NCBI RefSeq assembly: GCF_002298975.1
Contig: NZ_DBMV01000042.1
Location: 1 to 64,000 of the forward strand
DNA from: Ralstonia sp. UBA689
GTDB taxonomy: Bacteria; Pseudomonadota; Gammaproteobacteria; Burkholderiales; Burkholderiaceae
Length of the DNA: 64,000 nt
Direction of reading: 5' to 3'
A program made the position numbers and the translations under genes. Shown here piece by piece: positions 20,600-29,932 of this stretch (its first letter is position 1; the number at the start of each line of letters is the position of its first letter). The notes under the pieces were generated by a model. The model did not search any database. It was not told the DNA's origin and worked only from the letters and a program-made list of their open reading frames with translations.

Positions 20600-21457
20600 C
20601 TATTCGGGCTGGTCGGTTCGCCCGATGGCGCTGCCCTTGCGCAGCGCCACTTCCAGCACCAGCGCATCGAGCAACGCCAGGTGCAGCAACCGCGCCACCA
20701 TGGAGCGGTCGGCCACGGCATCGTCCACATCGGCCGGCAGCACCACGTCGGCCAGCTTGGCCAGTGCGCTGCCGGGTGCGGTCACGGCAATGACGCGCAC
20801 GCCCAGCTCGCGCACGCGCTCCACCGCCGTCTGCAGTTCGGGCAGCGCGCCCGATTTGGAAATGGCGATCACCACGTCGCCTGCCTGCAGCACGTTCAAC
20901 GACATCGAAACGAGATACGGATCGCTGTACGCATTGGCGGGAATGCCGTAGCGGAAGAACTTGGTCTGCGCGTCCGCCGCCACCACGCCGGAGCTGCCGA
21001 AACCGTACAGGTCGATGCGGTGTGCGGCATCCACCAGCGCCACAGCGGCTTCGAGCGCGCGTGGGTCGAGCCGGTCCCGCAGCGTGGCGAGCGCGTCGAT
21101 GGTGTTCTGCAGCACGCGCGTGCCCGAAGGTGCTGCGGTGCGTGCGGGTACCGCACCGCGTGCGCCATCCTGCGCGACATTGCCTTGCGCCAGCCGCAGC
21201 TTGAAATCCGACAGGCCATGGCAGCCCATCGATCGGCAGAAGCGGATCACGGTTGGCTGGCTGACGCCCGCTTCGCGTGCGATGGCCGCCACCGGCAGGC
21301 TCAGCACGGTGCCGGGCTGGCGCAGCACCCAGTCGGCCACCTGCCGCTCGGCCGGAGAGAGCGATGGGCGTGCCGCGCGGATGCGCTCGCGCAGGTCGGT
21401 CGAGGCATCGGCGGGGGCAGAGAAAGTGGCCTGCGGTGTGGGTGTCTGGGCGCTCAT
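20600..21457 (-). CDS. hexR: HexR-type RpiR-family transcriptional regulator
   Basis: The 285-residue protein has an N-terminal RpiR helix-turn-helix (about residues 25-100, with AREAGVSQPTVIRFCRSMG as recognition region) and a C-terminal SIS sugar-phosphate domain (about 130-265, with DLYGFGSSGVVAADAQ and VVIAISKSGALPEL). HexR represses central carbon genes such as zwf and edd and senses KDPG. Placement beside zwf-pgl-glk and the palindromes in the edd-zwf gap support this assignment. The ribosome-binding site at 21457 is weak. It is transcribed away from the S53 peptidase gene. Confidence 0.9.
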   Translation of the reverse strand: MSAQTPTPQATFSAPADASTDLRERIRAARPSLSPAERQVADWVLRQPGTVLSLPVAAIAREAGVSQPTVIRFCRSMGCHGLSDFKLRLAQGNVAQDGARGAVPARTAAPSGTRVLQNTIDALATLRDRLDPRALEAAVALVDAAHRIDLYGFGSSGVVAADAQTKFFRYGIPANAYSDPYLVSMSLNVLQAGDVVIAISKSGALPELQTAVERVRELGVRVIAVTAPGSALAKLADVVLPADVDDAVADRSMVARLLHLALLDALVLEVALRKGSAIGRTDQPE

Positions 21458-21776
21458 CTGCGCGCGGGTGTCGGGTGGCTGATCGCGTCACGATAAAGGC
21501 TCGCGAGGCCCCGCGCAACCGCCTCTGCCGAAGTCTGGCGGTGCCATCGGTTGCGGCTAGCGCAAGCCCAGCGAATTGCCGGTCGTGCTGAGCGCAGCCT
21601 TTGTGGTTGCCCGCCTTGCGCAAACTCGGATGACATGCCCTAGGCACAGCCGACCCCGGCTGCAACTGTACGTTTTTGCACTGTTGCAGGGGCAGCGTCG
21701 TGGATACGTTGAACGACGCCCCCGGCGCCACAAGCGTCGTGGTTTCACAACGTCGTACTCCTTAAAGGGACATCCG
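21458..21776. other. Divergent intergenic region, hexR / S53 peptidase
   Basis: These 319 bases carry the leaders of hexR (leftward) and the exported peptidase (rightward). I see no gene, no HexR-like palindrome and no clear promoter. AAAGGG at the right end is the peptidase ribosome-binding site. Confidence 0.5.
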
Positions 21777-23504
21777 ATGCTTCGTACTGCCACCCCCATG
21801 CAGCACCTTTCTACGTTGAGCCGTCACCTGGCCCGCGCATGGCCGCTGGTGCTGGCGGCCGGGTCCGTGCATGCCGCCACCGACTGGGTCGACACCCACA
21901 CCAAGGCTTTCGTCACCGGCCCACAGCTCATGGCGCGTGGCGCCGCCAACGAGCTTGCGCCTGGCCAGACCACCGACGTGCTGCTCAGCCTCAAGCCGCG
22001 TAACGAGGCCAAGCTCAAGGCGCTCGCGCACGACGTCAACGACCCGCGCAGCCCGCACTATCGCAAGTACCTTACGAACGAGCAGTTCCTGGCCGAGCAC
22101 GCGCCCACCCAGGCCCAGGTCGATGCCGTGGTGAGCTACCTGCGCCAGAACGGCTTTATCGACATCGACGTTGCGCCCAACCGCTTGCTGGTGTCGGCAC
22201 GCGGCACGGCGGGCACGGTCAAGACCGCCTTCAACACGCCGCTGGTGCACTACCAGTTTGCCGGCCGCACTGGCTTTGCCAACAGTGCCCGTGCCCAGGT
22301 GCCGCGCGCGTTGGGTGGGACTGTCGGGTCAGTGCTGGGCTTGCAGAACGTGACGCGCGCCCGTCCGCTGCTGCACGTGGGGGATGTGGTCGAGGCTCGC
22401 ACGCTGGCCGACGGTACGGCCACCGGCCACTATCCGTCGGAATTCCCGGCGCTGTACGGCGCGACCGGCGTGCCCAAGGCCACCGGCACCACCGTCGGCA
22501 TCATCACCATCGGCGGCGTGTCGCAAACGCTGCGCGACCTGCGCACCTTCACCAACAGCAACGGCTATGCCACCGTTGCCACGCAAGCCATCAAGACCAA
22601 CGGCACCAGCGGCAACTACACCGACGACCAGGAGGGCCAGGGCGAGTGGAACCTCGACAGCCAGTCCATCGTGGGCGCCGCTGGCGGCGCGGTCGGCAAG
22701 CTGGCCTTCTACATGGCCGACTTGAACGCGCCGGGCAATACGGGCCTGACCAAGGCCTTCAACAAGGCCGTGACGGACAACACCGCCAAGGTCATCAACG
22801 TGTCGCTCGGCTGGTGCGAGAACGACGCCAATGCCGACGGCACGCTCGACGCGGAAGAGGCCATCTTCACCACGGCCGCCGCGCAGGGGCAGACCTTCTC
22901 GGTCTCGTCGGGCGATGAGGGCGTCTACGAGTGCAACAACCGCGGCTATCCGGACGGCGGCAACTACAGCGTGTCGTGGCCGGCATCGTCACCGCACGTG
23001 CTGGCCATTGGCGGCACGACGCTCTACACCAGCGGTTCGAGCTTTGCCAGCGAGACCGTGTGGAACGAAGGTCTGGACGGCAACGGCAAGCTGTGGTCGA
23101 CTGGCGGCGGCGTCAGCCAGATCCTGCCAGCGCCTGCCTGGCAAGGCGGCAATGCACGCCTGCTGCCTGACGTGTCGTTCGACGCGGCGCAAAGCACCGG
23201 TGCCTACATCTATAACTACGGGCAACTGCAGCAGATTGGTGGCACCAGCCTCTCGTCGCCAATCTTTGTCGGCTTCTGGGCGCGCATCCTGACGGCTAAC
23301 GGCAGCAATCTGGGCTTCCCGGCGCAACGGCTGTACAACGCGATTCCGGCCAACGTTTCGCTGCTGCAATACGATGTGGTGTCGGGCAATAACGGTTACC
23401 AGGGCTATGGCTACAACGCCGCTCAGGGCTGGGATTATCCGACCGGTTGGGGCAGCCTGAACATCGGCGCGTTGAACCAGCTCATCAAGTCAGGCGGGTT
23501 CTGA
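21777..23504 (+). CDS. Exported S53 family serine-carboxyl peptidase (sedolisin/pseudomonalisin-like)
   Basis: The 575-residue precursor starts with a signal peptide ending near VHAATDW. An inhibitory prodomain of about 170 residues follows (YLTNEQFLAEHAPTQAQVD is typical). The catalytic domain contains the Glu/Asp dyad in GEWNLDSQSI and the nucleophile in GGTSLSSPIF. A conserved calcium-binding-type C-terminus (YNAAQGWDYPTGWGS) closes the protein. Such enzymes are secreted, self-activated at low pH, and degrade protein substrates. I start at 21777 because AAAGGGA lies upstream; an in-frame extension to 21576 has no signal-peptide logic. Confidence 0.93.
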   Translation: MLRTATPMQHLSTLSRHLARAWPLVLAAGSVHAATDWVDTHTKAFVTGPQLMARGAANELAPGQTTDVLLSLKPRNEAKLKALAHDVNDPRSPHYRKYLTNEQFLAEHAPTQAQVDAVVSYLRQNGFIDIDVAPNRLLVSARGTAGTVKTAFNTPLVHYQFAGRTGFANSARAQVPRALGGTVGSVLGLQNVTRARPLLHVGDVVEARTLADGTATGHYPSEFPALYGATGVPKATGTTVGIITIGGVSQTLRDLRTFTNSNGYATVATQAIKTNGTSGNYTDDQEGQGEWNLDSQSIVGAAGGAVGKLAFYMADLNAPGNTGLTKAFNKAVTDNTAKVINVSLGWCENDANADGTLDAEEAIFTTAAAQGQTFSVSSGDEGVYECNNRGYPDGGNYSVSWPASSPHVLAIGGTTLYTSGSSFASETVWNEGLDGNGKLWSTGGGVSQILPAPAWQGGNARLLPDVSFDAAQSTGAYIYNYGQLQQIGGTSLSSPIFVGFWARILTANGSNLGFPAQRLYNAIPANVSLLQYDVVSGNNGYQGYGYNAAQGWDYPTGWGSLNIGALNQLIKSGGF

Positions 23505-23549
23505 TCGTTATGCGAGTGTTGTTGGCAGGCGGCCGGCAAGGGGCGGCCG

Positions 23550-24080
23550 CTAGCGTCCAGACGATTCACCCAGGTGGCGCTTGAGCTTGCCGAGCAGGTT
23601 GGCAAGCTGGCCCTGTTCTTCACCGCTCAGGCCGTCGAACAGGGCGATGACCCACTGCTCGTGAAGCGCCGCCATCTCCGCAAACTGAGCCTTGCCCTTG
23701 TCCGTCAGGCAGACGGTGTAGGCCCGCCGGTCGCGGGGGGCGTCACGGCGCTCGATCAGGCCTTCTTCGACCAGGCGATCGGTGATGCCGGTCACATTGC
23801 CGCCGGACACCATCAGCAGCCGCGACAGGTCGCGCATCTTCAGCCCTTCCGGATGGCGTTCGAGTTGCGCCATCAGGTCGAAGCGCGGCAGGGTGGTCTC
23901 GAAGCGGGTGCGTAGCTGGTTGCGCAACTGCGTTTCGACCAGGCTGTGGCAGGTCAGCAGCCGCAGCCACAGGCGCAGCGCTGCGTGGTTGCCGGCGGAT
24001 GCGCCTTCCTGCTCTGGGCGAACGGTGCCGCTGTGCGGCGATGCCGCCTTGCGTTTGCCCGGGGTGCGTGGAGGGTTCAT
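23550..24080 (-). CDS. MarR family transcriptional regulator
   Basis: The 176-residue protein has a charged N-terminal tail of about 35 residues and a winged helix-turn-helix of the MarR type: RLLMVSGGNVTGITDRLVEEG as recognition helices, then the wing DAPRDRRAYTVCLTDKG. It probably binds DNA as a dimer and responds to a small aromatic or acyl ligand. It follows the hydrolase and transporter genes on the same strand, so it may control that operon. An upstream ATG at 24134 would overlap the hydrolase end by 17 bases; neither start has a good ribosome-binding site. Confidence 0.87.
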   Translation of the reverse strand: MNPPRTPGKRKAASPHSGTVRPEQEGASAGNHAALRLWLRLLTCHSLVETQLRNQLRTRFETTLPRFDLMAQLERHPEGLKMRDLSRLLMVSGGNVTGITDRLVEEGLIERRDAPRDRRAYTVCLTDKGKAQFAEMAALHEQWVIALFDGLSGEEQGQLANLLGKLKRHLGESSGR

Positions 24081-24117
24081 GGGTTCTGCCACTGTGTGCG
24101 TGCGGGCCGGCACCGTC

Positions 24118-24987
24118 TTACGCCCGACAGACATCGATCAATTCCAGCGACGCCTCGAACAGCGGCGACTGCGGTTGCGCGAAGGCTTCGCACAGGCTCA
24201 GGTGATCGTCCTCCGGCAGGTCGATCGCGCCGCGCCAGCCATCGGGCCAGGCATCGGCAAGCAGTTTCAGTTGACGCTTGAACTCGCTGCTTTCCCGTCC
24301 GCCCACGGCGCCGATCAGCGGCGTATTTGCTACCGGCGTCTGGTGGATCGGGCTCAAGGTTGCGATGCGTTCCGGCGTGAAATGCAGATCGTTGTGCAAG
24401 ACCGGCACCTGTGCCAGCGGGGCAAGATCGATTAGTGGCGACAATGCGATGCCGCCGGCCAACAGCCGTGCCGGCAGGCCAGTATCCAACGCGGGCCAGT
24501 CGGTCGCAATGACCATGCAGGTCAGGTGCCCGCCCGCCGAGTGGCCCGACACGACGATGCGGCGGCGGTCGATGCCATACGTGTCAGCTTGTTGATGCAG
24601 CCACGCGATGGCCCTGCGCGTCTGGTCGACGATGGTCTCGAGTGTCGTGGCTGGCGCCAGGCCGTAGTTGACGATCGCCACCGACACGCCGCGCTGCACG
24701 TATGCGGGCGCGACCCAGGTGAAGTCGTCCTTGTGCAGGCGCCGCCAGAAGCCGCCGTGCAGGAAGACCAGCAAGGGCGCCTTGTGCGGGGCCGGCGCGG
24801 CGCAGAAGAGGTCGAGCTGTTCCGCTTCTCCCGGCCCGTAGACGAGGTTGTAGTGACCGGGCAGCTTGTTGGACCCGTCGCGCAGCGTGCGCGAGCGCTC
24901 GCTCCACGACGACAGGGTCGACGCAAAGGCTGGCACGAAGGCCGAGACATCGTATTCGCGCGCCAGGTCCACCACTGGCGCATGCAT
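24118..24987 (-). CDS. Alpha/beta hydrolase (esterase/arylformamidase-like)
   Basis: The 289-residue enzyme has the oxyanion motif LVFLHGGFWRRL and the nucleophile elbow VSGHSAGGH (Ser in GHSAG), as in hormone-sensitive-lipase-type and kynurenine-formamidase-like hydrolases. A C-terminal LPEDDHLSLCEAF supplies the catalytic acid and His. I chose the ATG at 24987, just past the stop of the upstream ATPase gene; the frame to 25077 runs inside that gene. Lying between an ABC importer and a MarR regulator, it may hydrolyse an imported amide or ester. This is inference; the substrate is not readable. Confidence 0.85.
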   Translation of the reverse strand: MHAPVVDLAREYDVSAFVPAFASTLSSWSERSRTLRDGSNKLPGHYNLVYGPGEAEQLDLFCAAPAPHKAPLLVFLHGGFWRRLHKDDFTWVAPAYVQRGVSVAIVNYGLAPATTLETIVDQTRRAIAWLHQQADTYGIDRRRIVVSGHSAGGHLTCMVIATDWPALDTGLPARLLAGGIALSPLIDLAPLAQVPVLHNDLHFTPERIATLSPIHQTPVANTPLIGAVGGRESSEFKRQLKLLADAWPDGWRGAIDLPEDDHLSLCEAFAQPQSPLFEASLELIDVCRA

Positions 24988-24991
24988 CGGT

Positions 24992-25702
24992 TCAGACGCC
25001 AAGATAGCGCTCCCACAGGTCGGGCTGCGCAGCCAGCCGGGCATTGTCACCCGTCCACGGCACGTGGCCTTTTTCAATGAAGATGTGGTGATCAGCCACG
25101 CGCTGAATTTCCTTCAGGTATTTGTCGATCACCAGGATGGTCTGACCGGCGGTCTTGAGGCGGGCCAGCACGTTCCAGATTTCGCGGCGGATCAGTGGCG
25201 AGATGCCCTCGGTCGCCTCGTCCAGGATCAGCAGATGCGGATTGGTCATCAGCGCGCGGCCGATCGCCAGCATCTGCTGCTCGCCGCCGGATAACTCGTT
25301 GCCCATGTTGTCGCTGCGCTCTTTCAGGCGCGGAAACAGGGCGTGGATGCGGTCGAGGTCCCACGGGTCTGCGCTGCCGCTGCGGTTGCCGGCAAACGCA
25401 GCAAGGTTTTCGCGCACGGTCAGGTTCGGAAAGATCTGCCGGCCTTCGGGCACCAGCGCAATGCCCATCTGCGCGATGCGTTCGGTGGAGCGGCCGTTGA
25501 TGCGCTCGCCACGAAAGCGGATCTCGCCACGCCAGGTCGGCAGCAGGTTGAACAGCACCTTGAGCGTGGTGGTCTTGCCCATGCCGTTGCGGCCGAGCAG
25601 GGTGGTCACCTGGCCGGCACGCAACTCGAAATCCATGCCGAACAGCACCTGGCTTTGGCCGTAGCCGGATTCCACGTGTTCAAACGAAAGCAGGGCGCTC
25701 AT
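24992..25702 (-). CDS. Branched-chain amino acid-type ABC transporter ATPase (LivF-like)
   Basis: The 236-residue ATPase has Walker A GRNGMGKTT, signature LSGGEQQMLAIGRAL and Walker B LLILDEATEG, followed by the LivF-type ending PLIRREIWNVLARLK. It energises uptake together with the LivG-like ATPase and the two permeases upstream. It lies 1 base after the LivG-like stop. The substrate class (branched-chain amino acid, amide, urea or aromatic acid) cannot be decided. Confidence 0.93.
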   Translation of the reverse strand: MSALLSFEHVESGYGQSQVLFGMDFELRAGQVTTLLGRNGMGKTTTLKVLFNLLPTWRGEIRFRGERINGRSTERIAQMGIALVPEGRQIFPNLTVRENLAAFAGNRSGSADPWDLDRIHALFPRLKERSDNMGNELSGGEQQMLAIGRALMTNPHLLILDEATEGISPLIRREIWNVLARLKTAGQTILVIDKYLKEIQRVADHHIFIEKGHVPWTGDNARLAAQPDLWERYLGV

Positions 25703-25703
25703 C

Positions 25704-26504
25704 TCAGATCACCATCTCGTTGGTGGCCCAGGCTTCGTCGCCGTCGTCGCTTTCGTCACCGAGGTAGGCCTGGATGACGGCGGGGTTGGCGCGGATGTCC
25801 GCCGGCGCGCCCGCGGCAATGACGTGGCCGGCTACGAGGACCGAGATCCGGTCGGCCAGGCGAAACACCGCATCCATGTCGTGCTCGACCAGCACGATGG
25901 TGTACGTGCCGCGCAATGCCTGGATCAGGTCGGCCATGCGCTGCGACTCCTCCGGGTCGGTGCCGGCCATCGGCTCGTCCAGCAGCAGCACGGCGGGCTT
26001 GCAGGCCAGCGCCATGGCCAGTTCCAGCGCGCGTTGCTTGCCGTGCGAGAGCGTGCCGACGACGCGGTTCAGCCCATCGCTCAGGCCGACGACGTGGGCG
26101 ATCTCCTGCGCGGCGGCGTCCAGCTCGGATTCGCCGGCCACCACGCCCAGCACATCGAAGGAGTGCCCGGTGCGCGCCTGCGCGGCAAGCGCGAGGTTCT
26201 CACGCACCGTCAGGCGGGCAAACAGCGTTGTAATCTGGTACGAGCGCGCGATGCCCGCCGCCACACGCTGATGCACGCGCTGGCGCGTGATGTCGTTGCC
26301 GCGAAACAGGATGCGGCCGCCGTCGGGCGCCAGTTCCCCAGAAAGTTGTGCCAGCAGCGTCGTCTTGCCGGCGCCGTTCGGTCCGATCAGCGCATGGACC
26401 TCGCCGGCGGCAATTTCCAGGTTGCAGTCGTTGGTGGCGGCCAGCCCGCCAAAGCGCTTGAACAGATGGTCGACCTGCAGGATCGGGTTCATGGTTGGGC
26501 TCAT
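25704..26504 (-). CDS. Branched-chain amino acid-type ABC transporter ATPase (LivG-like)
   Basis: The 266-residue ATPase has Walker A GPNGAGKTTLL, signature LSHGKQRALELAMAL and Walker B VLLLDEPMAGTD. The ASHGKQ/LSHGKQ variant is typical of LivG relatives. I start at 26504 because GGAGG lies 6 bases upstream and the start overlaps the permease stop by 4 bases. An in-frame extension to 26750 is inside the permease gene. Confidence 0.93.
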   Translation of the reverse strand: MSPTMNPILQVDHLFKRFGGLAATNDCNLEIAAGEVHALIGPNGAGKTTLLAQLSGELAPDGGRILFRGNDITRQRVHQRVAAGIARSYQITTLFARLTVRENLALAAQARTGHSFDVLGVVAGESELDAAAQEIAHVVGLSDGLNRVVGTLSHGKQRALELAMALACKPAVLLLDEPMAGTDPEESQRMADLIQALRGTYTIVLVEHDMDAVFRLADRISVLVAGHVIAAGAPADIRANPAVIQAYLGDESDDGDEAWATNEMVI

Positions 26505-27520
26505 TGCGCACCTCCGGCATCTCCACGGCGCAGTGCGGTGGCCACCCGGCCGCGCAGGCTCATTACGCCGTTGGGCGCCACCATTACGATCAACAGCAGC
26601 AGCGCGCCGAGCACGAGATTCCAGTGTTCGGTGCGCGAGGAGATGACCTCCTCCAGCAGCAGGAAGATCGACGCGCCGGCAATGCCGCCCCAGAAGTAGC
26701 CCGAGCCGCCCAGGATTACCATGACCATCAGCAAGCCTGACTGGTGCCACGTGAGCGTATGCGGCGTGACGCCCATGCTCAGGTTGGCCAGCAGCGCACC
26801 GGCCAGCCCCGCCAGCCCACCCGACAAGGTGAAGGCCATCAGCTTGAGCCGGTAGACGGGGTAGCCGATGGCCGCCATGCGCCGCTCGTTCTCGCGGATG
26901 GCAACCAGCGCGCGGCCGAAGCGCGAGGCAACCAGGCGGTAGAGCAGGGCGAAGGCCAAGCCCGCAATGAAGAGCACGAAGTAGTAGAAGGCCACGTCGT
27001 CGCCCAGCGACAGGCCGGGCAAGCTCAGGCGGGCGGTCAACTGCAGGCCGTCGTCACCGCCCAGCACCGGCAGCGACACCGCCAGCAGGTACAGCAACTG
27101 CGCAAAGGCCAGCGTGATCATGATGAAGTAGACACCGCTGGTGCGCAGGCTGGCCGCCCCGATCAGGAAGGCCGCCAGCGCCGCCACTGCCACGCCGGCC
27201 GGCACCGCCAGCCAGGCCGCCTGCACGCCCTGGTTCATCAGAAAGGACACGGTGTAGGCGCCGGTGCCGAGGAATGCCGCATGCCCGAGGCTGATCATGC
27301 CGCCATACCCAAGCGCCAGATTGAGCGCACTGGCGGCCAGCGCCAGGATCAGGATGCGCGCGCCCAGCGAGATGTAGAAATCCGCGCCGATGCCGTGCAT
27401 CAGCAGCGGGTACAGTGCCAGGACGACCACCACGGCCAGCGCAGTCCAGCCACCGGGCAGGCCGGCCGTCAACGGTGTATCGACGGGCCGCAGGTTCAGC
27501 AGAGACGGTTGTTGCGACAT
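26501..27520 (-). CDS. Branched-chain amino acid-type ABC permease (LivM-like)
   Basis: The 339-residue inner-membrane protein has about ten hydrophobic segments. It contains the LivM landmark ALNLALGYGGMISLGHAAFLG and the cytoplasmic coupling loop RFGRALVAIRENERRMAAIGYPVY that docks on the ATPase. It forms the translocation pore with the LivH-like permease. The gap to that gene is 4 bases. Confidence 0.94.
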   Translation of the reverse strand: MSQQPSLLNLRPVDTPLTAGLPGGWTALAVVVVLALYPLLMHGIGADFYISLGARILILALAASALNLALGYGGMISLGHAAFLGTGAYTVSFLMNQGVQAAWLAVPAGVAVAALAAFLIGAASLRTSGVYFIMITLAFAQLLYLLAVSLPVLGGDDGLQLTARLSLPGLSLGDDVAFYYFVLFIAGLAFALLYRLVASRFGRALVAIRENERRMAAIGYPVYRLKLMAFTLSGGLAGLAGALLANLSMGVTPHTLTWHQSGLLMVMVILGGSGYFWGGIAGASIFLLLEEVISSRTEHWNLVLGALLLLIVMVAPNGVMSLRGRVATALRRGDAGGAQ

Positions 27521-27524
27521 GCCC

Positions 27525-28442
27525 TTACCCCCGCGCCGGAAAGAGGCCCTTGGGCCGGAAGAACAGGATGCCGACCATCAGCAGGCTGACCAGCATGGAG
27601 GCCAGCGTGGCGCCCAGCGTGGCCGCCTCCGACACGGCAAGTGCCTTGAGCAGCGTGGTCATCACCAGCCGGCCCAGCGTGTCGATCATGCCCACCAGCA
27701 GGGCGCCCACCAGTGCGCCGCGCATCGACCCGATGCCGCCGATCACGATCACCTCGAAGGCCGGGATCAGGATCGATTCACCCATGCCGATCGACACCGA
27801 CAGCAGCGGTCCGAGCAGCGCCCCCGCCAGCGCGCACAACGCCGCGCCCAGCGCAAAGACAAACGTGAACAGCGGCTGGATGCGGATGCCCATGGTGGCC
27901 GCCATGGTCGGGTTGGAGGCGCCCGCCCGGATCCACATGCCGAGCCGCGTCTTGTTGACCAGCACGTAAAGCCCCACCGCCACCGCTACGCCCACGGCAA
28001 TGATCACCAGCCGATAGAGCGGGTACTGCAGATCGTCGCCCAGCAGATTGACCGAGCCCGACAGGCTGTCCGGCATGCCGATCATCAGCGGCTGCGCGCC
28101 GAAGAGGATCTTCGTGGCCTCATTGGCAATCAGGATCAGCGCGAACGTGGCGAGCACTTGCGACAGATGCGGCATGCGCTGCAGCCGCTGGTAGAGCACC
28201 TTCTCCAGCACCGCGCCCAACAGCGCCGTCGCCACGATCGCCAGCAGCAGCGCACCGAAGAAGTTGTGCACGAGTTGGTAGAACGCCGCCGCCAGGAAGG
28301 CGCCAATCATGTACAGCGAGCCGTGGGCCAGGTTGATGAGGTCCATGATGCCGAACACGAGCGTCAGCCCGGCCGCCAGCAGGAAGAGCATCAGCCCGTA
28401 CTGCAGCCCGTTGAGGAATTGTTCAAGGATCAGTGCCAGCAT
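27525..28442 (-). CDS. Branched-chain amino acid-type ABC permease (LivH-like)
   Basis: The 305-residue permease starts MLALILEQFLNGLQYG and has eight or so helices. The hallmark GLTLVFGIMDLINLAHGSLYM lies near residues 25-45, and GIGSMRGALVGALLVG near the C-terminus. I use the ATG at 28442; a frame to 28616 runs through the binding-protein gene. It pairs with the LivM-like subunit. Confidence 0.94.
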   Translation of the reverse strand: MLALILEQFLNGLQYGLMLFLLAAGLTLVFGIMDLINLAHGSLYMIGAFLAAAFYQLVHNFFGALLLAIVATALLGAVLEKVLYQRLQRMPHLSQVLATFALILIANEATKILFGAQPLMIGMPDSLSGSVNLLGDDLQYPLYRLVIIAVGVAVAVGLYVLVNKTRLGMWIRAGASNPTMAATMGIRIQPLFTFVFALGAALCALAGALLGPLLSVSIGMGESILIPAFEVIVIGGIGSMRGALVGALLVGMIDTLGRLVMTTLLKALAVSEAATLGATLASMLVSLLMVGILFFRPKGLFPARG

Positions 28443-28539
28443 GACGAAACCGCAGGGAAGCGCAGAGGCGTGAAGCCATCCGGAAGGGCCGCCCCGCGTG
28501 GTGCGAAGCGGCGTTGGCAAAGAACGGTTCTGTGCCCGC

Positions 28540-29706
28540 CTACTGCATCTTGCAGTCGCCCACGTAAGCGTCGGCCAGCTTGTCGGCAACCTTGCCGATG
28601 ACCTTGTTGCTGACACTGCCGTCGGCGTTCTTCACGACCTCGCGCAGGTAGTAGGCCTGTTCAGGGTAGTGATTGGGGCCGAAGCGGTATGCGCCGCGCG
28701 TGGTTGGCGCCTTCACGGTTTCCAGGGCTTTGCGCAATGCAGCCTTGTTGTCGAGCTTGCCGCCCACCTGCTTGACGGCCGCGTCGATCAGCAAGGCTGC
28801 GTCATAGCCCTGCGATGCATACAGCGTCGGCAGGCGGCCGTATTCCTTCTGGAAGTCGGCAACGAACTGCTTGTTGGTGGGGTTGTCCATCTCGCGATAC
28901 CAGTGCGAGGTGTTGTAGATGCCCTCCATGGCCGGCCCCACGGCCTTCACGACATCCTCGTCGGCGGAGAAGCCGGGCGCGTACAGTGGCGTCTTCTTGA
29001 GCAGGCCGGACTGCGCATATTGCTTGATGAAGTTCACGCCCATCGCGCCGGGCAGGAATACGTACAGCGCATCGGCATTGGCCGCGCGGATCTGCGCGAT
29101 CTCAGCGGCGTAGTCGAGCTGGCCCAGCTTGGTCATGATCTCGTCGGCCACCGCGCCCTTGTAGTAATGCTTCACGCCCGCCAGCGCGTCCTTGCCGCCC
29201 GGGTAGTTGGGCGCCAGCAGCACGGCCTTCTTGATGCCCTTGTCCTGCATGTACTTGCCCATTGCCTCGTGCAGGTTGTCGTTCTGCCACGCCACGTTGA
29301 AGAAGTACGGATTGCACTGCGCACCCGCGTACTGGCTCGGCCCCGCGTTGGCCGAGACGTAGAAAGTCTGCGCGTTGAAGAACGCCGGCCCCACCGCCAG
29401 CATGATGTTGGAGAAGACGATGCCGGTGCCGATGTCGACCTTATCCTTCTTGATGAAGCGCTCGGCAATCTGCTTGCCTGTCTCGGGGTTTTGCGCGTCG
29501 TCGGCGATCAGCACGTCGGCGGGCAGGCCGCCCAGTTTCTTGTCGAGCCGCTTGAGCGCCAGGTTGAAGCCATCTCGGATGTCGATGCCCAGGCTCGCGC
29601 CAGGGCCCGACAGCGTGGTCATCATGCCGACCTTGATGCTGTCGGCGGCCATGGCGCCCGCGGCCAGTGTGGACAGCGCCGTGGCAAGAACGAGTGGCTT
29701 GAACAT
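28540..29706 (-). CDS. ABC transporter periplasmic substrate-binding protein (LivK/type I fold)
   Basis: The 388-residue precursor begins with a signal peptide (about 20 residues, cleavage near AMAADSIKVG). The mature part is a type I periplasmic binding protein with the family start VGMMTTLSGPGASLGIDIRDGF and lobe-2 block VLLAPNYPGGKDALAG. It captures the ligand and delivers it to the LivH/LivM-like permease. GAGGAG precedes the ATG. It is the first gene of the operon running down to the MarR gene. Aromatic or amide ligands are as plausible as amino acids. Confidence 0.92.
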   Translation of the reverse strand: MFKPLVLATALSTLAAGAMAADSIKVGMMTTLSGPGASLGIDIRDGFNLALKRLDKKLGGLPADVLIADDAQNPETGKQIAERFIKKDKVDIGTGIVFSNIMLAVGPAFFNAQTFYVSANAGPSQYAGAQCNPYFFNVAWQNDNLHEAMGKYMQDKGIKKAVLLAPNYPGGKDALAGVKHYYKGAVADEIMTKLGQLDYAAEIAQIRAANADALYVFLPGAMGVNFIKQYAQSGLLKKTPLYAPGFSADEDVVKAVGPAMEGIYNTSHWYREMDNPTNKQFVADFQKEYGRLPTLYASQGYDAALLIDAAVKQVGGKLDNKAALRKALETVKAPTTRGAYRFGPNHYPEQAYYLREVVKNADGSVSNKVIGKVADKLADAYVGDCKMQ

Positions 29707-29902
29707 GGGGTCTCCTCGGTGTTGGGGTGGATGCTGCTCGGGGTGCGGCAGAGGTGCGGCTCTTGCGTGCGCCGCGAGATGAAGCAGGGGCGGCTGGCCG
29801 CATGCCCTCCGCCTGGTGTGCGGGTCTGGGCGACGCGTCCGGGTACGGCCGCGTCAGGCTACGCAGGGCCCGGCAATGTGGCGCCGACTGCGAATGGTTT
29901 GA

Positions 29903-29932
29903 GTATGATTAATTTAGGTATGAACTATTTGA
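29903..29932. promoter_or_regulatory. Tandem near-repeat, candidate MarR operator
   Basis: GTATGATTAATTTAG is followed directly by GTATGAACTATTTGA. The two 15-base units share the first six bases and an internal ATTT, in an AT-rich island of otherwise GC-rich DNA about 200 bases upstream of the binding-protein gene. Direct rather than inverted symmetry makes the MarR assignment tentative. Confidence 0.3.
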
